From the NCBI GenBank assembly GCA_015039365.1, contig WION01000042.1:62001-126000 (forward strand): a DNA stretch of 64,000 bases, in the 5' to 3' direction. The translations under genes were made by a program, and so were the position numbers. The stretch comes from Amanita rubescens. Lineage: Eukaryota > Basidiomycota > Agaricomycetes > Agaricales > Amanitaceae. The notes below the pieces were generated by a model that searched no databases, was not told the DNA's origin, and worked only from the letters and a program-made list of their open reading frames with translations. This document shows, piece by piece, positions 22,661 through 33,876 of this stretch. Position 1 is the stretch's first letter; every line of letters starts with the position of its first letter.

Positions 22661-22771
22661 TTTTTTTGTGGAGAAAACATGGAATGAACAAAAAAGATTC
22701 GACTAGAAAAGGAAAGCATTTCCCACAGCGTTAAATAGGCAATAATTCTCAGAACAGGCCGCTCACGCCAA
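22661..22771. promoter_or_regulatory. shared bidirectional promoter of AFG2 and GPI16
   Basis: Only 111 bp separate the two divergent start codons, so both 5' untranslated regions and both promoters must lie here or inside the neighbouring gene. A T-rich run adjoins the AFG2 start. I see no clear TATA box. Confidence 0.6.
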
Positions 22772-24730
22772 ATGCAGCACGGCTGGAAACGTCAAGTTCT
22801 CTTTGCCTTTGCCTTCTTTGCCTCGCTTGTCGCAGGTAATAGCGAGACTGAACAATTCGATGAAGAACTTGTCCTGAAACCACTTAGAGATGGGAAAGTC
22901 GCCGCGACTTTCACATTTTCCACGCTTTTGAAGGGCGCGTCTCCAAGGGATCCCTCTACGCTTGACTTGGACGACGAATGTAATGTAATCACTCCTTGCA
23001 TTTCAGCTACCGGTACTGACTTGGGATCATTCTATTCATAGCTCAACATTATACTCTATTCCCTCTTCCATTGGGTCAAATACTTCGTGAATATGCAGTG
23101 ACAGAACTTCATCTATCACTAAATGCTGGACGTTGGAATTACGACAGATGGGGATACCCAGAACAGCCCGGAGTTGGGACGGGCGCTGAGCTGTGGGCTT
23201 GGATGGGCACCGACTCGGAAGCCTCGTAAGTAATCCCAATGTTTTCGGTTCCGTTCGAGGCGCTAAGTTACTTGCGCCTAGCGTTGATGCGAGGTGGAGC
23301 GGCCTGAGGAATGCCCTTGCAGGTCTATTCTGCGCGTCCTTAGGTTCACTTGATGAACAACACACCACCTCTCCCGCGCTGTCCTTCCAGCCGCTCGGTT
23401 CCTTGCCCGACTTCACGACTCATAATAAAACTCCATATTATGCTCTCAGACACGCCAGCCTGCCTTATGAACATGTCTGTACAGAAAATTTAACCCCCTT
23501 CTTGAAACTCCTGCCTTGCAAATCCTATTCTGGACTCGCCTCGCTTTTGAACCCCCACCGCGTATTCGACGCCGACTGGCATGGAATGGGTGTCCATGTC
23601 TTGTGGACACCAGAGGAAGGCGTTCAAGTCAAGTTAACTTTCGAGGCTGTTATGGACCCATTGCGACTTTCGCCGAGTAGCCGACGAAGTTAGTGTTCCT
23701 GACACTTTGATGAATCACTCTTGACGTTCCTCTTGTTAGATTGGAGTCTTCAAAGTCTTTTTGGCCGTGAGATTAAGCAGCAATGCCCTATCGCACACAC
23801 GAGTCAAATACGCATTCAATTGCCTGATGCCATGTACTCTGTACAACCAGATCCTCACACGACAGAGGGAGGTGAAGCAAAGTATGATTTAAACTATGGT
23901 ACGCATCTTTTACACTCAGTACTTCTTTACCGACCATTCCTCAGTCGCACTTCCCCTAAATGTTGGATTGCACTGGGCAGAGGACTTTCAGTATCGTATG
24001 TTCGTGTCGTTCATATTATCATGCTATTCTAACTCCATTTTTACCAGCGTCAATCGACGATATTCGAAAAACATCACCTTTGCCCATCTCAGTTGATCGC
24101 ACTCTCAAGGGCACAAGTCAAGCAGCTGGCCACCTCTCCCTGACCGTCAGCAATCGACTTCCGAATACTGATTTGAAAGTGATCTATCTCGAAACCATGC
24201 CGTGGTATCTACAATTTTATCTACACACGATGCACTCCGAGGTTCTCCGAGATACCAGTTTCGAGGCATCTGGGGCCGAAGAGTTTTTCTCGTTGATCAA
24301 TTACATACCAAGCATTCCCCACTCGCGCCCTACCACATTGCAAGCGCTTTTGAGGATACCCGCCAACTCGACGTTGAATCTAAAGATGGATGTCACGAAA
24401 TCATTCTTGCGGTATACAGAGTACCCGCCTGATGCGCAAAGGGGGTGGGATCTACCACCCGCAGTCTTCACCGTTCTCGACTACGAAGGGGAGAACGACT
24501 CGCCCGGCCAGGAGCGAGATCCCTCCCAGATCCCTGGACGATGGAAAATCTACACGAGGCCACTTTTGGTCGATTTGGCAACGCCCGACTTCAGTATGCC
24601 TTATAATGTGATCATTTTCACATGCTCGCTTATTGCGTTTCTGTTTGGGACGGTTTTCAATCTATTGACGAGGAAGTTTGTGGTAGTGGAGCTTGGCGAA
24701 GGTGGAGCTGACAAGGATAAAAAAGAGTAA
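22772..24730 (+). CDS. GPI16: GPI transamidase subunit Gpi16 / PIG-T
   Basis: Six exons (22772-22979, 23042-23225, 23282-23688, 23740-23898, 23945-23995, 24048-24730) give 563 residues in one frame. An N-terminal signal peptide (hydrophobic VLFAFAFFASLVAG) is followed by FDEELVLKPLRDGKVAATF. Then come LFPLPLGQILREY, ELHLSLNAGRWNYDRWG, GAELWAWM, NLTPFLKLLPCK and, near the C-terminus, DFSMPYNVIIFTC leading into a single transmembrane helix with a short charged tail. These blocks are hallmarks of Gpi16/PIG-T. In yeast and mammals it is a disulfide-linked subunit of the ER complex that attaches GPI anchors to proteins. It is type I: lumenal body, cytosolic tail. Length and all blocks are normal, and the gene shares a short promoter with AFG2. 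Confidence 0.93.
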
Positions 24731-25284
24731 GAACGTTCAAGGAGTTACTGTGAAATATAACTAGTAACGTGTTACATTAGCCAGTAATCTCATATTTTCC
24801 TGAAACATATCGCAGATGGTTGATCTCAGGCATGTCGCAACGCGTCGCATTGGAACCTTGCAATGGTCTCGTCGTCGTGGTGACCGATGACATTAATCAC
24901 CGCTTCTGCTTGCAAAAATAACAATTAGGAGTTCCGTTGGAGGCTGATCCTTCCCACAATTTTCGGGGTCGCGGAGCGGTCGTCGGGACTCGACGGGACG
25001 AGCACGTCATACGGAACAGTCGACAACCGCGAAAGTAAAGAGCGATTCTCATTTATGGAATCCAGTGCTGAAACATGCTCATTTCGCTTGACACAGTGTG
25101 CTGAATCCCATACGCTAACTTACTCTTACGACAATGCGGGGCGAACGCTTGATGAGCCTAGCCCCTCACGGACAATAGTCCAACCCCATACGTGAGTCTT
25201 TTTTTCCTTACCTTTATACTGAAAATATATACATGATTAGCGGATGAAACCGTTTGTAAAGACGTTGGCTCCTTCCTTGTCGAT
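24731..25284. other. intergenic, no gene seen
   Basis: GPI16 terminator region and promoter of the first MFS transporter gene; nothing else recognised. Confidence 0.5.
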
Positions 25285-27535
25285 ATGAGTCCTTCAACTA
25301 CACGGAGTGACGAGGCGATAGCCAAGGTAGGTCGAGTTCCTTGATGAGCACCTTGAACACTGACAGTAAGAATGTAGCCAGAACGCAGCCTCTTCAGGAG
25401 CGTCGGCATCGTTGCTGCACCATTCATTGCCATGCTTTCCAGCGTAGGGCACCTCAAAATCGTTTTTTTTTACATGTTGAGCATTGACCTGGCCACCTCC
25501 TACAGATTGTCGCACTTTCCGGAAGCAACATTGTACTTCCGGATCTTGGAAAAGAATTGCACATGCAACAAGACAGTTTACAATGGGTGCTTAGCGCATT
25601 TGCCCTTTCATCCGTAAGCTCGTGCCTCATTAATTGATATGCAGTGTTTAATCATCACCTTTTCAAGAGCTGTTTCCTCCTTCTCTGCGGTAGACTTGCC
25701 GATCTCTACGGCCGAAAACTCGTTTTCCTATCTGGCAGTGCATGGATGTCCATCTTTGCGCTAGGCTGCGGCTTTGCTCGAACTGCAACTCAACTGCTCG
25801 TTCTTAGAAGCTTCCAAGGGATTGGCTGCGCGGCGACTATAACAGCATCGGTATGTATTCCAAACCCTCTTTTTTTTTCCCTTGACACCAGCTTCGCTTT
25901 TTAGTTGGGCATTCTGGCTCAATCATTCCCACCTGGACGCACGCGCCGCATCGCATTTGCCACCTTTTCAGCAGGCGCACCTTTCGGAGGTGGTGTCGGT
26001 CTCGTCATGGGTGGTCTCTTAACGCAACTAACTGTGTAAGTTCCGGTTAACAGGGTTGAACGGTATTGATTAAATTTATGTATAGCATCCGGTGGCGAGC
26101 TATATTTTTTCTCCTTGCGGGCCTTTCCGCGCTATCCTTTGGCATAGGTTATTTCTCCATGGACCCTGACAAAAAGTTATCGGAAGAAAAACTTGACAAG
26201 CGCGTGGATTGGATGGGAGCGATGTTGATAACTACTGGGTTAGTGTGCATCATGTTTGTGCTGGGACAAGGCGAGCTCGCCCCGCAGAAGTGGAAAACCC
26301 CATGTGAGTCCCTGTGGCACAACATGAAGTACAATAGACTGATGCTGAAAATCCCTTTTTGTAGATATCATGGCCACACTTATCACAGGCGTCTCCCTCG
26401 TCGTTGGTTTCGTGCTTTGGGAAGACCACCTTGGTAGAAAAACGACTTTCCCACCGTTAATGCGGCTTGATATTTGGACGCGAGCACGAGGCAAATTTGC
26501 TGCAATCCAGATTATCCAATTTTTAGAAATGAGTTCGTTCATATCGTGGATGTTGTGGGTTCAGTTGTATTACCAGACTTACAAGGTAAATTCATATGTC
26601 GAAGCTAACTGGAGCGCTTATCATGTAAAACCAAAAAGAATTATACACCGTTGGAGACGATGATCAGGCTCATCCCCACGTCCGTTGTAGGCCTCGCGAT
26701 AACACTTGTGGTAGGACTGCTTGTCGGGTGGGTTCCCGCGATATACCTCTTATGTATGTCTTTCTAGCTTTCTACTCATCCGCATTGCCCTGCACTATCC
26801 TCACCTGCATCCATAGCACTCGGAACGATTGCAACAAGCATCGCCTGCCTCCTCTTCGCAGTGATCCAGGTCAACGCGCCATACTGGGCCTTCGGCTTCC
26901 CGAGCACCGTCCTCGTCGTCTGGGGCGCCGATTTTATATTCGCCACTGGAGCCTTGTTTGTTTCCCACGTGGCCCATGAGGACGAACAGAGCGTGGCGGG
27001 CGGAATATATCAGACCTGCAGTCAAGTGAGTCCGTTTGTTGACATGTGCCTTGGCCTCCCTACTTTATCCTTTCCATTCCATTCTTCCAACTTATTCAAT
27101 GGTTATTGTTGCCCAATTGATTTGAAATGCAAATCGAGGCAGTGCGCTAACTTTCGCGCGCGACGGCGCATCTTCTCACTCAGCTTGGCACCGCATTCGG
27201 CCTCGCGGTCACTACTATTGTCTATGACAGGACCTCCACGCAAGCCTCGTTCGAAAACGGCACTGCAACAGCTGTGCCTCAAGCCCAGCTGAAAGGCTAT
27301 CGCGCAGCGCAATGGACCGCTTTTGCATTTGCCATGTGTGGTGCGTTGCTTGCGCCTTCCATCAATGCGTGATTGATTAACCCCCTCTGAAGCCTTCGCA
27401 ATTTCGATTACCTGCTTCCGTGGTGTAGGCGTAGTCGGAGGGAAGGCCAAATTGGAAGAACAATCTGACGAGGAATCAAAAATGACGAAAACGCTCCGTA
27501 TACACGGCGTAGTCACCGTCGTGGTAGACAAATAA
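25285..27535 (+). CDS. MFS drug:H+ antiporter (DHA2-like), tandem copy 1
   Basis: Eleven exons (25285-25326, 25378-25443, 25506-25613, 25668-25850, 25905-26035, 26086-26303, 26365-26585, 26639-26753, 26817-27025, 27184-27340, 27393-27535) give 530 residues with no frame break. MFS motif A is clear: LLCGRLADLYGRKLVFLSG. Later segments are MGILAQSF-like (here LGILAQSFPPGRTRR), FGGGVGLVMGGLL, MRLDIWTRARGKFAAIQIIQF and a long run of membrane helices. The layout fits the 14-helix DHA2 group (Atr1-like), plasma-membrane exporters of toxic compounds by family knowledge; the substrate is unknown. The first exon encodes only the cytosolic N-tail. Paralogue of the gene at 29058-31225 with the same exon structure, so the pair arose by tandem duplication. 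Confidence 0.85.
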
Positions 27536-29057
27536 CGTGCCGCTTACTGCTTTTCTGTTTGGGATGATGCTTCCGTTGTTGACAAGAGAGGTTTCCGACG
27601 AGGAGGTTAAGAGGACGGGAAAAGAAAAAAAAGGGTCGTTTACTAAGTTCGTGAATAAAGAAGTAACTTAGGATACATGCACCGGTCAATAGGAACTTAA
27701 GTGCGCAGAGAGAGAGTCAGAGACGAATTACCTTGCGCAGCAAGGTCATACCGAAAGGTAAATTCACAAAACCTGCAAAATGTGGGAAACGATTACTAAG
27801 TAACGATAAGATAAGATAAATGACCCTCTACTTTTTGTCGTCATCCTTGTAGTTCCTTTAGTTTCTTATTATGCACAGGAACCCCATCCCTTTTTCAAGG
27901 TGTTACTGTTTCCTGACTCATCGAATCTACCCGTTTTAATCAACATTTCGCTAATCCATCCGTCGTTGCAACTGTATTTTGAGGGCTCCATTATTCCCCT
28001 TACCCTCACCTTCAGCTTGAAAAAGCTTGACGCATCCGTAGTCAAGCCCTGCTTCTGTGAAAAGTATTAAGTAAGTAATACCTTGAACGAAAGAATGGAA
28101 ATTGGGGGTTTGAAATTACCCTTTCTTGGTTTGGACACAGGTAGATAATAGATTGATAATAGATTTAAACAGTTTTATATAAAGAAATCAGGCGCAAGGT
28201 TCGTGTCGGCACTGCAGTGACGACCGCTAGTACATACCAAACATGGAATTGATCATTCAAGTTCTTGCGCCAAAATGGTAAGTGCCGGGGCGGCCCTGTG
28301 CTGTGGTCATAGTTATATATATCGGCCCGGGTGCGCTTACCGCAGTAAGCGACCGAATGGAAAATTTCCGGAACATAATTTCCTTCAGAACACTACTGGC
28401 CCGCCGTCCTGCCAGCTGCAGATTAGGGTCACCATCGCGTATCAGTGCGCTTACGATGCGCAGTAAGCGACTGAATGGAAAATTTCCGGAACATAATTTC
28501 CTTCAGAATACTGGCCCGCCGTCCTGCCAGATTAGGGTCAATTATCGTCGATCCCAATCCAGCACCAATGGGTCCTAGCCCTTTATTACACGCGCGGCAA
28601 TCTTCGCACAGCATAACGAATAGCATAGAGTAGAGCCTGGATTACGTGGTACTCGGAGCGAAGGAGGAGCCGAGGCGTCCGCATCAAGGTTAATGAAGAA
28701 GGCTATTTGCCTTTGCCTCATCACGTCACCATCGAAGTTGGCCTTGCACCAATGCACCTCCAGGCCTCATGATCATGGCAATTTCCGACACTATTCTTAC
28801 GTTCCGTGGCAAAACGCGATATGTCAATCATATTGTGATCCTGTGATTATCATCACGAAACAAGTCCAGGAAAACCTGGGACAGCACGAATGGCATTTGA
28901 TCGCACACTAGGCTAATGACGTTCATCGGCGCTGAGACAAACACAATTTTGTGTAGTTTGTTTGGGCTGTGACAGTTACGTGAGCCTGTCGAAGTTCATA
29001 ACCATGTGGGACGCAGCTGTGCCAGTGAGCCGTCTCCGTTCTTGGTGATTCATCAAC
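27536..29057. other. intergenic between tandem MFS genes
   Basis: No gene is supported. The stretch contains an imperfect tandem duplication (28343-28541), annotated separately. Confidence 0.5.
28343..28541. repeat. imperfect tandem repeat, two units of about 90-118 bp
   Basis: Two copies begin CAGTAAGCGAC(C/T)GAATGG, at about 28343 and 28461. Both continue through a palindromic GGAAAATTTCC, an ACATAATTTCCTTCAG block and CCGTCCTGCCAG. The second copy lacks short stretches present in the first. There is no coding potential. Confidence 0.85.
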
Positions 29058-31225
29058 ATGGCTGCAGACCATTCTCAAACTGCGTCAAGCGAGCCAACGT
29101 CAACGGCCAAGGTGGGCCTGCTCCATTCATGATCCACATGAACCTCGACTAACACTCGATTATATACGCCGATGTAGCCCAAACGCAGCCTCGTCGGTAC
29201 CATTGGAATCATTCTGGCAGCCTTTCTCGCCAATCTATTAATCGTAGGCATTTCAAGAATAAGTTGTCATTCTTGAAGCTCGAACTACAAATCTAGGTTG
29301 TTGCGGTTTCTGGGTGCAGCATCGTGCTCCCGGATATTGGAAAAGACTTGAACATGCAACAAGACAATTTACAATGGGTTCCAAGTGCGTTCGCACTTTC
29401 ATCTGTACGTCGTGATTCGTTGCTCCAAATATACAACACCCGGTTCATGGCTACCTTGCAAGAGCTGTTTCTTCCTTCTCTGTGGAAGACTTGCGGATCT
29501 ATACGGCCGGAAACTCGTCTTCCTCATCGGGAGCGCATGGATGAGCATTTTCGGACTCGGGTGCGGCTTTGCGAGAAGTTCAAGCCAACTGCTTGTTCTC
29601 CGGGGCTTTCAAGGTATCGGCGGAGCAGCATCTATAACTGCCTCCGTAAGCGATCCTAACGCAAAATATATTTGTTTCTAAATTCACCCCCCACTTTACG
29701 AAACATTCTCTCGCTCCACGTTCCAGATGGGCATTCTGGCACAATCGTTCCCTCCTGGATCTATGCGTCGCACTGCGTTTGCCATATTCGCAGCAGGCGC
29801 CCCGTGCGGAGGAGGCACTGGCCTCGTCATCGGAGGTCTCCTGACGCAATTTACTAGGCAAGTTTCACTGTCCTAGAGTAACCTAATTTTACGAGACTGA
29901 GCGACATCATTTTTAATAAAACACAGCGCCGGCTGGCGAGCTTTTTACTTCTTCCTTGCGGGCCTTTCCGTGGCTTCTCTGTGCATCGGGTATATCTCGA
30001 TGGACAATGATAGCCATATTCCAAATGAAAAGCTTGACAAGAGGGTAGATTGGATGGGAGCGGCGTTGGTCACGGCTGCGATGGTGTGTATCATGTTCGT
30101 ACTGGGACAAGGTAGTCTTGCTCCGCAGAAATGGCGAACTCCATGTGAGTCCCGGCACCCGGTGAACATTTTATGGTCTTGACTGTTCCATTTCTTTTGA
30201 GACATCATCGCCCTCCTCATTACCGGTGTCTTTCTCCTTATCGCTTTCATCATTTGGGAAGACCACCTCGGGAGACGGACGACGTTCCCGCCTTTGATGC
30301 GTCTGGATATTTGGACACGTGCAAGAGGCAGGTTTACCGCGATCCAGATTATCGCGTTTCTAGAGTGGAGCTCGTTCATGTCGTGGATACTGTGGGTGCA
30401 GTTGTATTACCAGACGTACAAGGTACATGAGAAGCGGATTTTCAAGTGAATCTGGAAGGTTGATAGACATCGACAGCGTTATACGCCTTTAGAGACGACA
30501 ATAAGGCTCATTCCAATGAACCTAACGGGCTTCGTCCTTTTGTCTGTGGTGGGACTCATCGCTGGGCGGGTGCCAGCAATATACCTATTATGTGCGTCCA
30601 GCGTGTTATACCGACTCATCCACCACTCACCATGCAAAATTAACAGCGCTTGGGACGATCGCAACGGGTCTCGGCTGTCTCCTCTTCGCAATTATCCAAG
30701 TCGATGCACCATATTGGTCCTTCGGCTTCCCCAGTGCAGTCCTCATCGTCTGGGGCGCTGACTTTGTGTTCTCTGCTGGGATGTTGTTTGTATCACGCGT
30801 GGCTCGTGAAGACGAGCAAAGCGTCGCAGGTGGGATATTTCAAACATGCATTCAGGTGCGTGTCTCGCTGGTGTATCGGAGCTGACTAAAAGCGAGAACT
30901 TCTAGCTGGGTACCTCGTATGGCCTTGCCGTCACCACCATCGTCTATGATCAAATCACAAGCGGAGAAGCGTCACCTCCGCCAGAATTGCAGCTGAAAGG
31001 TTATCGTGCGGCCCAATGGGCAGCATTCGGATTGGCTATGTGTGGTGCGTGCGCCCTTTACACACCAGCTCTAGACATGTATCGTATATTTTCGCAGCCC
31101 TTGCAGTCTCAATGTCTTTCCGCGGGGTGGGCGTTGTAGGGGGTAAGGCTGACCCGGTGGAAACGGGTACGAAGGAAGAGTCTGAAGCCGGAGAGTCGTC
31201 CACCATTGGAAATCAGTCCGGCTAA
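29058..31225 (+). CDS. MFS drug:H+ antiporter (DHA2-like), tandem copy 2
   Basis: Eleven exons (29058-29111, 29178-29243, 29297-29404, 29463-29645, 29727-29857, 29927-30144, 30202-30422, 30477-30591, 30647-30855, 30906-31044, 31098-31225) give 523 residues. Exons 2-9 have exactly the same lengths as in copy 1. Motif A reads LLCGRLADLYGRKLVFLIG; GILAQSFPPGSMRR, MRLDIWTRARGRF and GILLV-type helices follow. The fifth intron starts with GCAAGT rather than GT, at the very position where copy 1 has GTAAGT. It is therefore a genuine GC-AG intron (or a recent donor mutation). Exon 10 is six codons shorter than in copy 1. It is probably a plasma-membrane exporter; substrate unknown. Confidence 0.85.
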
Positions 31226-33876
31226 TCGGCAATCGAGACCAAGACGTAAATAAACGAGAATGCGTCGGATCGGCCGGTAGCTCTCCGTCGTAACTTTTCA
31301 CGAGCATTTCAAGTGTATGTGGGAGACTGTATTATTATAAAGCGCTGAAAGGGGTGTAAGCGGCTGATAATGAGACCATAGAAAGTAAAGGATTGAGGAA
31401 ATAGATTCTTTGGCGTAAGTATAACCAGGCAAGAACGTGGATATGAGAGTGCCTTGGAGGTAATTAGCTCATTGGGTGGCGTAGTTGGAAATATACTTGG
31501 TCATTTGAGGCGCTCGAGCAGAGAGGAGACGGCGGTCGCTGAGTGGACGCTGCTAGATGAATACAGCAGCGGCATCAAACTTAAAGGGGATCTCGCCGTC
31601 GCTTTGGGTCTGCTGGTGCGCGCAAGACGCAGAGTAGCTGAGCAGGTCTCATCGTATATGGTTTTTTCTTCCTTCAACCATCTCTTGCGACTGATGACGA
31701 CGCATGGAGAATTGAAGGTCCGAACGGGTCACGGGTCACATGTCACATAACTGATGTGCAACATGTACAAGGACATGGTATCTCGATGAGATACAAAGGC
31801 CTGCAACGCAAACCCAAATGTTTGAGAACATGACAGGCCCACTGCTAGTCGAAGTTAATCTGTTACGCGTCGGCGCTGGTGGCCGGCGATACGTAAGTAG
31901 AATTACCCTCCATTTCTATTCGCCAGGCTAAGGTATTGATGAACGCCATCATTGGCGCTTGACCAGATGAACGCGGAACGCTTCGCGTACCTGCAGATAT
32001 ACCAGTAGTCGCTACCTCTCCGGCGCATCCACTTCCGGCTTTCAATCATCAGATGACTTGATCTACGAGGTCCTGCTAGGCCATCAATGAAACACATTAC
32101 GCGCGCGCACCTTTGGAGCTTCACGATTTTTTGGGCATTGTGAACCTTATGCCTCTTTCGCACATGACCTCAGGGCAGGAAGCGAAGCTAGGCTTTCAGC
32201 GCGTCATAGGAGGCGCGTAGATGCTAACGGCCGACTTGGAATTCTTACCCGCCCACTCGCGGCTCGTGGCATACATTCCCGGTGTCAGTAGTAAGGCCCA
32301 CTTCAAATTTGTTGCCAGGCGCACCTTTGTCAGCGCGTACCGTCACGGACTCCGTTTGTTTTCCCGCATGGATCACCCAAGCCTACTGCGGCCTCCGGAT
32401 ATCAAAGCTTCAGGTCTTTTCAATTCGTAGGAACGCAAGAGCCTTCCTCCTCCCCCATTCTCATCCATTGTTACCAGGTGCTAGCGCAGGGGATATTGAG
32501 GTGCCGTGGCCCGTGATCATGGCGCTGATCGAGAACACTTCCAACACATTCAGGCGATGCGCCCCGGTGCCATCCAGCTCTTCCCTATACATGGGTATGT
32601 ACGCTCAACCCCTCAATGTGCTCCATATGCAACTAGATTGGCACATTCATGTAAGTCCGCCGTGACATGCAGGGCCGAAAGCCCGTATTCTTCACAGGCA
32701 GTAACACCCTGGGTGACCATTTTCACTCACACACAACATGTAGTTCTACAGGAACCCAAAACATTATTTTTCGTTCTCAAAAACCGCAAGAATTGGTATG
32801 GTATCGGGATGCGTTTAACTTTCTCTGTACGTGTCCCAAGCTTTCTAAACTCATCTCCTTATAGGACACGCGTTTCTGCTGGTCATGACATTTAGCTCTG
32901 TTCTGGACCTATGCCTCGAACTGCATTTGCCCTTACAGTGGCTCTGCCTTTCGGAGGAGGCATCTGTTTATACTACTTCCCTGACACAACCATAATAAGC
33001 CCCTGGTTTATGGGGATGATGTAGCACCAATTGTAGAGTTCTATTTTTCAACATCCTTCTATCTTATTTGCTCCTTTTAAATGCATCAGACAGCATATAC
33101 CAAGTGGGAGTTTTGATAAAAGGTTAAAAACTGGTTGGACAGGAATGGTATTGTTTGGCTACAGTTGCCAGTTGCACTGGTGTATATGGTGTGATTTGTG
33201 AAAGGGTGGGCTGCTCTTTATGAATGAAAACTACAAGTTGTGTCCCTACAACAAGACTGATCAATGTGTACATGTTTACAGATATGTATGTCCTACTCTC
33301 ATCATAGTTGTTTGTCCAAATATTGTAGTACTGTAAGTGCCAAATGATCATGACAGAATGGTCACCTGGCTTCTCTTTTTTGCAATGATCAAGTTGACCT
33401 GCCACAGTTGACTGGATCTTCACCCATCCCATTACCTTCTTGTCATTTAGGACACCACTTCAGTGTTTTAAAAAAGCCTAAGGATGATAGTTATGTATAG
33501 ATTGAAATCCACCACACACTGATTCTCATTCATAAAATCAATAACATGCTACTTTCAGGCCCTGGAGTCTGGCAAGTAAAACATTTAGGATGATTTTACA
33601 CACAATGGAGCTTGCCAAATGGATATCCCTGTTTACTCTAGAAAATGACAGCATTCTCAAATGCAACAGCATACATATAATAGAATAATGGCAAAGTATA
33701 GAAACAAGATTAATCTGTAGTATGAACAATCACAAATTACAATGTGCCACACTACAAGCTACAAGTATACCTCAATCCAGTGTGCAACATTCTTGAGCTT
33801 ACATGTATCCATGACAGAGCCTGACCCTAGATTCTATCCTGCAATGCAGCCCAAATATACATACATCACTCTACAC
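31226..33876. other. no intact gene; possible MFS scrap near 32905-32985
   Basis: No complete gene is supported. A short stretch at about 32905-32985 reads PMPRTAFALTVALPFGGG and resembles the helix-5 region of the two MFS genes upstream (RRTAFAIFAAGAPCGGG). It may be the remnant of a third copy. From about 33010 the DNA becomes A/T-rich and almost free of CpG, continuous with the NLR gene that follows. Confidence 0.35.
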
